A program made the translations under genes and the position numbers. This document shows, in pieces, positions 28,512 to 36,303 of a DNA stretch of 64,000 nt. Below the pieces are notes generated by a model. The model ran no database searches, had not been told where the DNA came from, and worked only from the letters and a program-made list of their open reading frames with translations. Positions within the stretch are counted from its first letter, which is position 1; each line of letters opens with the position of its first letter. The DNA is from Lachnoclostridium sp. UBA5725 (GTDB lineage: Bacteria > Bacillota > Clostridia > Lachnospirales > Lachnospiraceae): positions 62,001-126,000 of the forward strand of contig DIGJ01000013.1 of NCBI GenBank assembly GCA_002419585.1, in the 5' to 3' direction.

Positions 28512-28874
28512 ATGAAGGAAATCAGGTTACACGAGGGCGAGTTAAACATAATGGAACTTCTTTGGTCCAATAAGACATTAGCAGCCAAGGATATATCAAA
28601 AATAATAAAAGAATACATCGGGTGGGAGAAAAATACTACTTATACCGTAATTAAACGTCTTATTGATAAAGGTGCCATTGAACGTGAAGATCCTGGATTT
28701 TTGTGTAAAGCAGTCATATCAAAGAAGACGGTTCAAAATATTGAAACACAAGCCTTAATCAATAAATTGTACAATGGCTCTTTGAATAATTTCATTACAG
28801 ATTTTTTGAGAAATCAAAATATGTCTAGTACGGAAGTTTTAGAATTGCAGAGAATAATTGCTGAAAAAAAATGA
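28512..28874 (+). CDS. BlaI/MecI/CopY family repressor
   Basis: A 120-residue winged-helix regulator. The N-terminal pattern LHEGELNIMELLWSNKTLAAKDISKII and the segment GWEKNTTYTVIKRLIDKGAIEREDPGF are typical of the BlaI family DNA-binding domain; the C-terminal part would dimerise. BlaI relatives are inactivated by a BlaR1-type membrane protease, but no such gene is adjacent. Three operator-like palindromes precede it, so autoregulation is likely. Its other targets are unknown. GGGAGG site. Confidence 0.88.
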   Translation: MKEIRLHEGELNIMELLWSNKTLAAKDISKIIKEYIGWEKNTTYTVIKRLIDKGAIEREDPGFLCKAVISKKTVQNIETQALINKLYNGSLNNFITDFLRNQNMSSTEVLELQRIIAEKK

Positions 28875-28913
28875 ATTATATTTGATCATAAAAAAATTAT
28901 ATTTTCTTTTATA

Positions 28914-28974
28914 GAAAGGCTCTTGACTAAAATAGATATGTTTTATCTATCTTAGACAGGAGCTTTTTCTATAT
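28914..28974 (+). terminator. Rho-independent terminator
   Basis: AAAGGCTCTTGACTAAAATAGATA pairs imperfectly with TATCTATCTTAGACAGGAGCTTTTT around a short loop, then a T-rich tail. It ends the BlaI-type repressor unit. Confidence 0.75.
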
Positions 28975-28992
28975 TAATTATTTTTCACAATC

Positions 28993-29265
28993 ATGTATTT
29001 ATTGTTTATGATAAAACAAATTGATCGTAACATAGAAAAACGGTTATATAAATATAGTTATTTAAAGAGCTCGAAAACTAAATTTACGATTTTAAGTTTA
29101 ATGGTGGGGGTGTTTATTATGACGAACATTGCAGGTGTTTTTATTATAATGGCAGGCGCATATTACATAATTAAAAATGCAGTCAAGAATGGTATTATTG
29201 AGGCAGATAAATATATAAATAAAGCGGATGAAAATGAGGAGGATTTCAAATGCGAAAATAAATAG
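28993..29265 (+). CDS. Small membrane protein, unknown
   Basis: Up to 90 residues with a basic N-terminus (about 7-32), one long hydrophobic stretch (about 33-62) and an acidic tail ending in EDFKCENK. No family recognised. No ribosome site precedes the first ATG (28993); an in-frame ATG at 29119 follows a GGTGGGGG stretch but would cut into the hydrophobic part. It lies just after the repressor terminator. Real expression is uncertain. Confidence 0.4.
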   Translation: MYLLFMIKQIDRNIEKRLYKYSYLKSSKTKFTILSLMVGVFIMTNIAGVFIIMAGAYYIIKNAVKNGIIEADKYINKADENEEDFKCENK

Positions 29266-29303
29266 GATTCAGAGCATACTACTTTATTTATACAGTTTTA
29301 AAA

Positions 29304-30554
29304 TTAAAAATGTCTTGTAAATATTTCGCTATCTTCTAAGAGACTTTCAATGGTATCAAAACCAAGACGATGCAGCAATTCAACCACATACGGGTTATCA
29401 ATCGGTGTTTTATAAGTCGCTTCATCACCATATTGATTTACATTTTCACTTCCTGCGTTACGATCAATGATGGCTTTTGGACCACCAACGCATCCACCGG
29501 CACAACCCATTCCCTCAAAAAAGTTTGCATTGGTATTTCCAGCAAGTAATTCGTTAATCATACCTTTACATGCCGATGCTCCGTCTGCTTGCTGTGTGCG
29601 AATTGAAATCGTATGATTTGGATCAATTCGTTTTACGGTCTCCCTTACCGCTTCGCTTACGCCTCCAGTACGAGCATATATTCGACCAGCGCGAGAAGAG
29701 TGGTCCTTATCACTTTCTTGCATTTTTGCAGGATTAATATCCATGACTTCAAAAATATCGTTCACTTCTTGGAATGTTAAAACAAAGTCAACTGCACCAA
29801 CCAAGTCTGGCTCTTTTGCTTCTGCTTTCTTTGCGATGCATGGACCGATAAAAACAGTTAGCGCATCTGGATGTAGATGCTTCACAGTACGTCCAGCTGC
29901 AATCATAGGTGACACAGCTCCAGGAACATGTGGTAGTAGATCATGATAAATTTTTCGAATCATGGCAATCCAAATCGGGCAACAACAGCTGGCCAATTGA
30001 AAATCCGTTTCATTATTTATATTATGATTAAATTCAAGCGCTTCTTTTAAAGTTAGAATATCCGCAAGCAAGGACACTTCAATCATACCATCAAATCCCA
30101 TTTTCTTTAGCGCATTACGTAATTTACCTGGCGTTACTTCGTTACTAAACTGCCCTAAAAAGGCAGGAGCCACCAATGCATACGACAAACCTTTGTTTGA
30201 ATGAAGCGCTTCCAACGCGGGAATGATATCACGGCTTGTGGTCAATTTTTCTGATTTGCAATGATCAATGCACAAGGAACAGCCGATACATTGCTCTGCA
30301 TTAATTTCTATTTGACCAGTTTTATTTTCATGAATGGCATCAAAGGAGCAAATATTGATACAAGTATTTTGATCTTCTGGAGAACAAGTACAATCTCCAG
30401 TCCGCCAGACATAGCCATGTTTTTGCGGATGCAAAAGACAATCCAATTGATTACTATCGTATTGATCTTTGTATCTTTTTTCTAATTCTTCGGTATTGCT
30501 TCCAGCAACTGCATCAGCCATAAGTGTTTGGTATAACTCAGTAAATGTTATCAT
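29304..30554 (-). CDS. [FeFe]-hydrogenase-like iron-sulfur protein
   Basis: A 416-residue cytoplasmic protein: an N-terminal domain with cysteines C55, C57, C65, C69 and a ferredoxin motif CIGCSLCIDHC (C89-C99), then a hydrogenase large-subunit-like domain. The three H-cluster motifs are present in variant form: SCCCPIW (about 189-195), GPCIAKKAE (238-246) and GMGCAGGCVGG (348-358). All four expected H-cluster cysteines are kept, so hydrogenase activity or H2/redox sensing is possible. It is transcribed alone, with no maturase or electron-transfer subunit beside it; that fits the monomeric sensory or uncharacterised groups rather than bifurcating enzymes. Confidence 0.85.
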   Translation of the reverse strand: MITFTELYQTLMADAVAGSNTEELEKRYKDQYDSNQLDCLLHPQKHGYVWRTGDCTCSPEDQNTCINICSFDAIHENKTGQIEINAEQCIGCSLCIDHCKSEKLTTSRDIIPALEALHSNKGLSYALVAPAFLGQFSNEVTPGKLRNALKKMGFDGMIEVSLLADILTLKEALEFNHNINNETDFQLASCCCPIWIAMIRKIYHDLLPHVPGAVSPMIAAGRTVKHLHPDALTVFIGPCIAKKAEAKEPDLVGAVDFVLTFQEVNDIFEVMDINPAKMQESDKDHSSRAGRIYARTGGVSEAVRETVKRIDPNHTISIRTQQADGASACKGMINELLAGNTNANFFEGMGCAGGCVGGPKAIIDRNAGSENVNQYGDEATYKTPIDNPYVVELLHRLGFDTIESLLEDSEIFTRHF

Positions 30555-30692
30555 TTTCCTACTCCTTTATATGCATCGAGTTTTTTGAAATTGAAATACT
30601 ATGTTCATTATAAGAGGATGTACGAAATTATGTCAACTTAATCAAAAATGATAATCAAATAAATCTAGAGCTCATCATAACTGCATTTTTCT

Positions 30693-30701
30693 CATATACT
30701 A
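30693..30701 (+). promoter_or_regulatory. Possible sporulation-type -10 element
   Basis: CATATACTA fits the CATAnnnTA -10 pattern of late mother-cell promoters, 30 bases before the SpoIID-like gene. The -35 match (TCATAAC at 30674) is weak, so this is only a hint. Confidence 0.25.
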
Positions 30702-30730
30702 TAAAGAAATATTTGTTCGAGGTCTCATAA

Positions 30731-32029
30731 ATGAACCCTTTTCAAGAAAAAAGAAGTAACTCAATAAATATCACTCGATCCCGATTATTCTCAACACAAG
30801 TAGAGGCACGAAGCGTAGGACAGATACAAATACGTTGCACTACAGAATCTTTCGTTCCAATAGAAGATACCAATATAATGATTACATACCCTGGAAAGCC
30901 TTCTAGCATCATCCATCGATTGACGACGAATCGTTCTGGATTAACGGATAAGGTAGATTTGCCAGCTCCTAATATCGACTATAGTCTAGCACCTTCCACA
31001 GTGCAGCCGTATTCCAATTATGATATCATTGTAATTTCGCCCGGCTTTGAATCTGCATTTTATTATAATGTTGAAATTCTTGCAAATACGATTGCAGAAT
31101 TAAATGTTATGCTTAAACCGCTGCCAGAAGGTGCTAAGCAGACGGAACAATTTATCATAACGGATCACACTTTGTATGGAGATTATCCTCCTAAGATTCC
31201 AGAAAGTGAAATAAAATCAGTAAGAGAAACAGGGGAAATCGTATTAAGCAAAGTGGTAATCCCAGAATATATTATCGTACATGACGGAGCGATTAGCGCT
31301 GCAGCGACAAATTATTGGGTTAGATTCCGAGACTATATCAAAAATGTTACCAGTAGTGAAATCTATGCCACCTGGCCAGAAGCAACCATCTATGCGAATG
31401 TTTTGGCGATATTATCCTTTACGTTGAATCGTGTCTATACTGAATGGTATCCAAGTAAAGGCTATAATTTCACCATCACGTCATCTACAGCGTATGATCA
31501 TAAATGGATAAACGGAAGAAATATTTACGAAAACATCAGTAAAATTGTAGACTCTGTTTTCGTAAACTATCTGTCATTTCCAAATGTGACACAACCCATT
31601 TTGACACAATACTGCGATGGAAATAGAGTAAAGTGTCCGAAATGGATGTCGCAATGGGGTTCCAAAACATTAGGCGATCAGGGGTATTCTGCCATTGAAA
31701 TTCTAAGATACTATTATGGCAATGAAATGTACATTAATACTGCCACACAAGTAGCTGGTGTTCCTGCATCATGGAAAAATATTGATTTAGTCATTGGTTC
31801 AAGAGGGGATAGTGTAAAGACGATGCAAACACAGTTAAATAAAATAGCGACGGTCTATTCAGCGATACCAAAGCTTGTTGTGGATGGTATCTATGGTCCA
31901 AAAACGGCTGGCTCAGTCAAAGCATTTCAAACTATATTTTCCTTGCCAGTAACTGGTGTTGTAAATCGAGCAACCTGGTATAAGATTTCTCAGATTTATG
32001 TTGGGATTACCAGAATGGCAGAACCATAA
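30731..32029 (+). CDS. SpoIID-like protein with peptidoglycan-binding domain
   Basis: A 432-residue protein with an N-terminal part of unknown fold, a central SpoIID/LytB-like region (about 180-345; SEIYATWPEATIYANVLAIL, RVYTEWYPSKGYNFTIT and SQWGSKTLGDQGYSAIEILRYYYG) and a C-terminal peptidoglycan_binding_1 repeat (about 355-426; GSRGDSVKTMQTQLN and VDGIYGPKTAGSVKAFQ). SpoIID itself is a lytic transglycosylase for engulfment; this version lacks a signal peptide or membrane anchor and may act in the spore cortex or coat. A GAGG site is 9 bases ahead of ATG. Context with Csp proteases and a Cys-rich surface protein supports a spore role (inference). Confidence 0.8.
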   Translation: MNPFQEKRSNSINITRSRLFSTQVEARSVGQIQIRCTTESFVPIEDTNIMITYPGKPSSIIHRLTTNRSGLTDKVDLPAPNIDYSLAPSTVQPYSNYDIIVISPGFESAFYYNVEILANTIAELNVMLKPLPEGAKQTEQFIITDHTLYGDYPPKIPESEIKSVRETGEIVLSKVVIPEYIIVHDGAISAAATNYWVRFRDYIKNVTSSEIYATWPEATIYANVLAILSFTLNRVYTEWYPSKGYNFTITSSTAYDHKWINGRNIYENISKIVDSVFVNYLSFPNVTQPILTQYCDGNRVKCPKWMSQWGSKTLGDQGYSAIEILRYYYGNEMYINTATQVAGVPASWKNIDLVIGSRGDSVKTMQTQLNKIATVYSAIPKLVVDGIYGPKTAGSVKAFQTIFSLPVTGVVNRATWYKISQIYVGITRMAEP

Positions 32030-32052
32030 ATTGCATTTAATAATATAAGTAA

Positions 32053-32105
32053 GAAGGGACTATTGCCTTAAATCTTTGTGATTTGTATGGCAATAGCCCC
32101 TTCAA
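32053..32105 (+). terminator. Terminator between convergent genes
   Basis: GAAGGGACTATTGCC pairs with GGCAATAGCCCCTTC with a loop of about 20 bases. T-richness is modest on the plus side; it lies between the SpoIID-like gene and the convergent CBS gene. Confidence 0.65.
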
Positions 32106-32125
32106 TTAAATCCTGTTTTCTTCTT

Positions 32126-32542
32126 TTAACATTGTTTTGAAATATTTTTTAGTGCTTTTTCTGCACTATTTTGTGTAGACGGCTCGAGCGAAATATCGCC
32201 CAAAGCTACAATGCCTACCAGACAATTATTCTCAACAATAGGGAGTCTGCGAATTTGTTTTTCACTCATAATCTGAGCAGCATCGCTAACATCCATATCC
32301 GGTCTTCCTAAAACACAATCCGTTGACATAATAGAACTTACTTTTTCTCGTCTTGTGTCCTGACCACTGGCTACCGATTTTAATGTGATATCTCGGTCTG
32401 TAACAATTCCAACTACAGAATTCTTACTGCATACTGGAATAGAGCCAACATCATTTTGCTTCATTAATTGTGCTGCTTTTTCGACGGAATCATCCGAACA
32501 AACGCATGCAACATTAGTAGTCATAATATCTTTTACTGTCAT
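32126..32542 (-). CDS. Tandem CBS domain protein
   Basis: A 138-residue protein made of two CBS motifs (about 1-58 and 72-125), of the type TVKDIMTTNVACV and VVGIVTDRDI, which bind adenine nucleotides and act as a sensor module. Stand-alone CBS pairs are common in Clostridia, often near spore or stress genes; no partner is seen here. The ATG at 32542 follows CGGAGG; a longer reading from 32575 lies upstream of that ribosome site. Confidence 0.9.
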   Translation of the reverse strand: MTVKDIMTTNVACVCSDDSVEKAAQLMKQNDVGSIPVCSKNSVVGIVTDRDITLKSVASGQDTRREKVSSIMSTDCVLGRPDMDVSDAAQIMSEKQIRRLPIVENNCLVGIVALGDISLEPSTQNSAEKALKNISKQC

Positions 32543-32734
32543 AGAAATCACCTCCGTTAATAGATTGCCCAACAAACAGCAAAATATTTAGAATTAGATG
32601 AAAATCATATATGTTAATTCATATAAAATGAAATATTTGTATACGTAGTCTAGAAATACCGCACAATAAAATTTTTTTGGAATAAACTGAATACAGAAAA
32701 GGATTCATCAATCAAGGAGGTTTATGTATTTTAT

Positions 32735-34573
32735 ATGGACAATACAAATTATGGCAATGAAGCCAATCCGATTATAGGAATCCCATATGAAAATATAAAC
32801 TGGGAAGACATACCGGGGCAGCCGTTTGGTAAGGCCTCTCAGTTTAATCTATTTGTATTAGGGGATGCCAACAATATCGTCGATGTAGAAGGAGCTATGG
32901 CTGTAGGTGGTAGCTTTTATAGTCCAAGAAGCTTAAGCATCGGCTTTGAACGAAAAAAAGGGCAGGTACCGATTGAATTTGCACCTGACGCAGTAAGATA
33001 TTTAGTTGGAAACATTGTTTCCATGAAAGGGCCACTGGTAGTAATCGGGCATGCGGTTGCTGGTGGTAGCTTCAAAGCTTCACCTGGTAGTACTTACTAT
33101 ATTGGAAAAGATAATGCTAGAGACCAAGCACAAGAGCTGAACTACTTATACCATGCAAATGGCGGAAGTCGTTATTGGACGCCAACGGAGCACGAAAACT
33201 ACTATATTATTTCAAGCTATGATGTTCCTCGTGTCATTCCAGCTTCTAGAATATCAGCTAATCTTACCAACTTTTTTCAAAATGCGAGAAGAAGCTTAAT
33301 CAATTATCAAGATTGTATTAAGCGATTAGATACAAATGGAACCATAAGCAGTAATTCTTATGAATGGATATTAACAGGAACGAATCCAAAACAAAATGTA
33401 TTTACTCTTGATGTAAGGCCGAATGGTTTAATAAATAAAGGAATTCGATTTGATATTCCAGAGGGTAGTGTAGCTATCGTAAGATTACGTACTGGTCCTC
33501 ATGCACATTTACAGTATGGTCTATACGGATCAGAACGACTTGCAGATCATATTCTCTATGAATTTGAAGATGCAACCAATATTCATATGGAAAAATCTTC
33601 TGATATTTGGGGAAGTATATTAGCTCCTCAAGCCATGTTCCATGGGCATCCTACTGGAGGCCGTGTGAGTGGCAATGCTGCATTAGGCGGGTTTGCAGTA
33701 AATGCAAACAGTGGATTTGAATTTCACTTATATCCATTTGTGGGCGGGGTTACCTGCATGGAGAGTACACCGGTAGAGGTTGCACCAATTGTTTCGACTC
33801 CAATCGAAACCCCAACACCAGTGGCTGAGATCAGTCCGGAAGTAATAAATCTTCCAGTAGTGCCTCCTTGTCCTACCTGTCCAGAAGCTGTGCCATGTCC
33901 ACAAGCGCCACCATGTCCGCAAGTAGCACCTTGCCCAATAGCTCCTCCATGCCCAACGTGCCCGGAAGCAGTAATCTGCCCAGAAGTGACTCCTTGTCCT
34001 GTTTGTCCGGAACAAACTCCATGCCCTACGTGCCCAGAAGAAAGGCCATGTCCGGTATGTCCAACTTGTCCAGAACAACAACCATGCCCAGTATGCCCAA
34101 CTTGTCCAGAACAACAACCATGCCCAGTATGCCCAACTTGTCCAGAACAACAACCATGTCCAACTTGCCCAATATGTCCGGAATGTCCAGAATATTCGCA
34201 GGAAAAGATTATTTATGAGAAGGAAACGGAGTATATTGCGGTTCCATTTCCTGTACCTGTAATAGAAAAACCAAACGTTCCCATTTGTGAAAAATGCCTC
34301 ATTAAGCCTGGTATCATCGCAGGTAGTGTTTTTGCATGTGATTGCTGTAGAAATCACGAATGGGATATTATGCTTTATCAAATAGAAGATGGTGAGAGAA
34401 GATTGATTTATTGCATCACCATAAGCCATTTGGGATGTTTTAAATTTGAAGTTGATTATGATGCTTCTTATATCCTAAAAATATGTCCAACCAGAAGAAA
34501 CTGTTTTTCACCGATGTGTAAACCGAAAATTGCATTTCAAAATATTGGAGTAGCTAATTTTACGATTGAATAA
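32735..34573 (+). CDS. Choice-of-anchor A surface protein with CPxCPE repeats
   Basis: A 612-residue protein. Residues about 20-345 match the choice-of-anchor A domain (NLFVLGDANNIVDVEGAMAVGG, WGSILAPQA and HGHPTGGRVSGNAALGG). Residues about 370-490 are Cys/Pro-rich with CPTCPE and CPVCP units. The last 110 residues hold more cysteines (CEKCLIKPG, CDCC) and look like a small beta-domain. No signal peptide or LPxTG anchor is present. The Cys density and lack of export signal suggest a spore coat or exosporium structural protein made in the mother cell, by analogy. AAGGAGG is 14 bases ahead of ATG, longer than usual. Confidence 0.75.
   Translation: MDNTNYGNEANPIIGIPYENINWEDIPGQPFGKASQFNLFVLGDANNIVDVEGAMAVGGSFYSPRSLSIGFERKKGQVPIEFAPDAVRYLVGNIVSMKGPLVVIGHAVAGGSFKASPGSTYYIGKDNARDQAQELNYLYHANGGSRYWTPTEHENYYIISSYDVPRVIPASRISANLTNFFQNARRSLINYQDCIKRLDTNGTISSNSYEWILTGTNPKQNVFTLDVRPNGLINKGIRFDIPEGSVAIVRLRTGPHAHLQYGLYGSERLADHILYEFEDATNIHMEKSSDIWGSILAPQAMFHGHPTGGRVSGNAALGGFAVNANSGFEFHLYPFVGGVTCMESTPVEVAPIVSTPIETPTPVAEISPEVINLPVVPPCPTCPEAVPCPQAPPCPQVAPCPIAPPCPTCPEAVICPEVTPCPVCPEQTPCPTCPEERPCPVCPTCPEQQPCPVCPTCPEQQPCPVCPTCPEQQPCPTCPICPECPEYSQEKIIYEKETEYIAVPFPVPVIEKPNVPICEKCLIKPGIIAGSVFACDCCRNHEWDIMLYQIEDGERRLIYCITISHLGCFKFEVDYDASYILKICPTRRNCFSPMCKPKIAFQNIGVANFTIE
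33860..34190 (+). repeat. Cys-Pro repeat array, 36-bp units at its centre
   Basis: Units reading CPTCPEQQPCPV repeat three times almost identically between about 34066 and 34165 (36-base period), with more diverged CPxAPPCP and CPxCPE units before them. All are in frame with the surface protein gene. The mirror-strand reading (Trp-rich) is a by-product. Confidence 0.85.
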
Positions 34574-34606
34574 AAACATTCTAACATGAATTAAAGTAGG
34601 CGATAG

Positions 34607-34650
34607 AAAAGCCATCAACTTTCAGTAAAATTTGATTGTTGATGGCTTTT
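34607..34650 (+). terminator. Rho-independent terminator
   Basis: AAAAGCCATCAAC (34607-34619) and GTTGATGGCTTTT (34638-34650) form a 13-base perfect stem with flanking T residues. Confidence 0.85.
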
Positions 34651-34739
34651 TATGCACGGTATTTGTATTATAGCTTATAAACGAATGAATATACTATCTC
34701 CGAATATAATAAAATAAACACATTATATAGGAGAATTTA

Positions 34740-34910
34740 ATGTACCGAAACCAGGATGGAATACGAAAATTGAATGCAAGTAGTCAAAATAATGCGGAAA
34801 CAGAAAGATATTTAGATCCATCAGATATTAAGGTATCCGAAGAATTTAAAATCGAGGTCTTTGCGCTGAGATTCGTACCAGCACACTATAGGGAAGGCGG
34901 ATTTAAGTAG
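34740..34910 (+). pseudogene. Truncated N-terminal remnant, sugar dehydrogenase-like
   Basis: A 56-codon reading frame with a good AGGAG site. Residues about 24-41 (RYLDPSDIKVSEEFKIEV) resemble the mature start of sorbosone/glucose dehydrogenase-like beta-propellers, as I recall such proteins; the similarity then breaks and the frame ends inside the 3' end of the convergent TetR gene. Most likely a leftover from a deletion; a genuine short peptide is not excluded. Confidence 0.35.
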
Positions 34911-35461
34911 GAACTCGCACTTAGAAGCAACGTCTCCGTTAAACTCGTTAAAGTAGCAATGGATTCCTTAAAATCAAGTTCCAGCCAATGTTCTAATATC
35001 GCAACCATTCCACCGGCTATAAAGTGAACCACATATGGTTCCAGGCCGGTTTGCTTATTGATATCTCCTTTCATAAAAAGAAAATGCAAACGTATCGAAT
35101 CGGCATATTCGATGTATTTCTTCGTTAAAATATAAAACAAATCATCTCGGTGAAGATAAGTAAGCAGCTGTTTTTTTTCAGCCCAATATTCATAATAATG
35201 GGTAAAAATTTCAAAAGGTTCCATTGTATATATATCAATTTTACCTTGAAATGATTCAAATAAATGATCCAAGATATAGTGTAGAACATCTTCTTTGGTT
35301 TCAAAATTCCGATAAAATGTCTTTCGCACAAGCTGTGCTTCCTGACAAATCTGTGTAACCGTAATTTCTTGAAAGGAATAGGTTTCTAATAAGCGGACTA
35401 CGGAATCCGCGATCCAATTTTGTGATTGCATGGCAATACGACTCGTTTGTTTTTTATACAT
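34886..35461 (-). CDS. TetR/AcrR family regulator
   Basis: A 191-residue regulator with an N-terminal helix-turn-helix (about 16-60; FQEITVTQICQEAQLVRKTFYRNFETKEDV) and a C-terminal helical ligand domain of the type seen in DhaS-like members. Divergently placed from the ABC exporter at 35589, so probably its repressor. The short gap holds ACACAA-type repeats. AAGGAG lies about 14 bases ahead of the ATG. Confidence 0.9.
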   Translation of the reverse strand: MYKKQTSRIAMQSQNWIADSVVRLLETYSFQEITVTQICQEAQLVRKTFYRNFETKEDVLHYILDHLFESFQGKIDIYTMEPFEIFTHYYEYWAEKKQLLTYLHRDDLFYILTKKYIEYADSIRLHFLFMKGDINKQTGLEPYVVHFIAGGMVAILEHWLELDFKESIATLTSLTETLLLSASSYLNPPSL

Positions 35462-35465
35462 AGTG

Positions 35466-35560
35466 ACACAAATGCTCCTTTTTGTGTAAGTTAGATAAGA
35501 TGTCTTGTTTTTCCTTATTTTCTATAATACTATTATTTTGCATATGACACAAGTGTGACA
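35466..35560. promoter_or_regulatory. Divergent control region with ACACAA repeats
   Basis: ACACAAA (35466-35472) and TTTGTGT (35481-35487) form an inverted repeat around the TetR gene's ribosome site; ACACAAGTGT (35548-35557) lies near the ABC gene, flanked by two TGACA direct repeats. TATAAT at 35523-35528 may be a -10 for the plus-strand genes. Likely operators for the TetR regulator. Confidence 0.4.
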
Positions 35561-35588
35561 TTTAAAGAAAGTAGGAAGTGAGAACGAC

Positions 35589-36290
35589 ATGAGTTATGTG
35601 AAAATTGTAGATGAAATCAAACGATATCATATGGGTGAAAGTACAATCGTTGCGAATAATGGGATTAATTTTGAAATTGAGCAAGGTGAGTTTGTTATTA
35701 TATTAGGGCCAAGTGGGGCAGGTAAATCAACCGTTTTAAATATTCTAGGCGGTATGGATTTGCCAGATGAAGGACAAGTATTGGTAGATGGTGTTGATAT
35801 TGCAAGCTTTTCAGCAAAAGAACTAATCAAATATCGACGGGAAGATGTTGGATTTGTATTTCAGTTTTATAATCTGGTGCCAAATTTGACCGCGAAAGAA
35901 AATGTAGAACTGGCAACGCAGATTTCTCCGAATGCATTGGATGTCGATCAGGTGATGGAAGATGTAGGACTGAGTGATCGAAAACAGAACTTCCCAGCAC
36001 AGCTATCCGGTGGAGAGCAACAGCGTGTGGCAATTGCCAGAGCTTTGGCAAAAAATCCGAAATTACTGCTTTGCGATGAGCCTACGGGTGCCCTCGATTA
36101 TGAAACAGGAAAGCAGATATTAAAGTTATTACAAGATACTTGCAAAAATACGGGAACTACTGTTATTGTTATCACACATAATACTGCGATTGCACCGATG
36201 GCTAATCGGATAATTCATATACACAATGCGAAGGTTCGTAATGTTGAATTGAATGAATCCCCAATGCCAGTGGAACAAATCGAATGGTAG
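35589..36290 (+). CDS. ABC transporter ATP-binding protein
   Basis: A 233-residue ATPase of the MacB/LolD/BceA group. Motifs: Walker A GPSGAGKST (about 40-48), Q-loop FVFQFYNLVPNLT, signature LSGGEQQR (about 139), Walker B LLLCDEPTGALD (about 157) and the switch ITHN. It powers the FtsX-type permease encoded 13 bases downstream and is likely under the divergent TetR regulator. Confidence 0.95.
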   Translation: MSYVKIVDEIKRYHMGESTIVANNGINFEIEQGEFVIILGPSGAGKSTVLNILGGMDLPDEGQVLVDGVDIASFSAKELIKYRREDVGFVFQFYNLVPNLTAKENVELATQISPNALDVDQVMEDVGLSDRKQNFPAQLSGGEQQRVAIARALAKNPKLLLCDEPTGALDYETGKQILKLLQDTCKNTGTTVIVITHNTAIAPMANRIIHIHNAKVRNVELNESPMPVEQIEW

Positions 36291-36303
36291 ATTGGAGTAA
36301 CGA

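Noticed and set aside
33860..34190. Regular repeats resembling a CRISPR array
   Set aside because: Repeats are in frame within a coding gene, have no unique spacers and no cas genes nearby.
33728..34429. Long Trp-rich minus-strand reading frame (233 codons)
   Set aside because: It is the reverse shadow of the CPxCPE repeat array; the plus strand has the ribosome site and a recognised domain.
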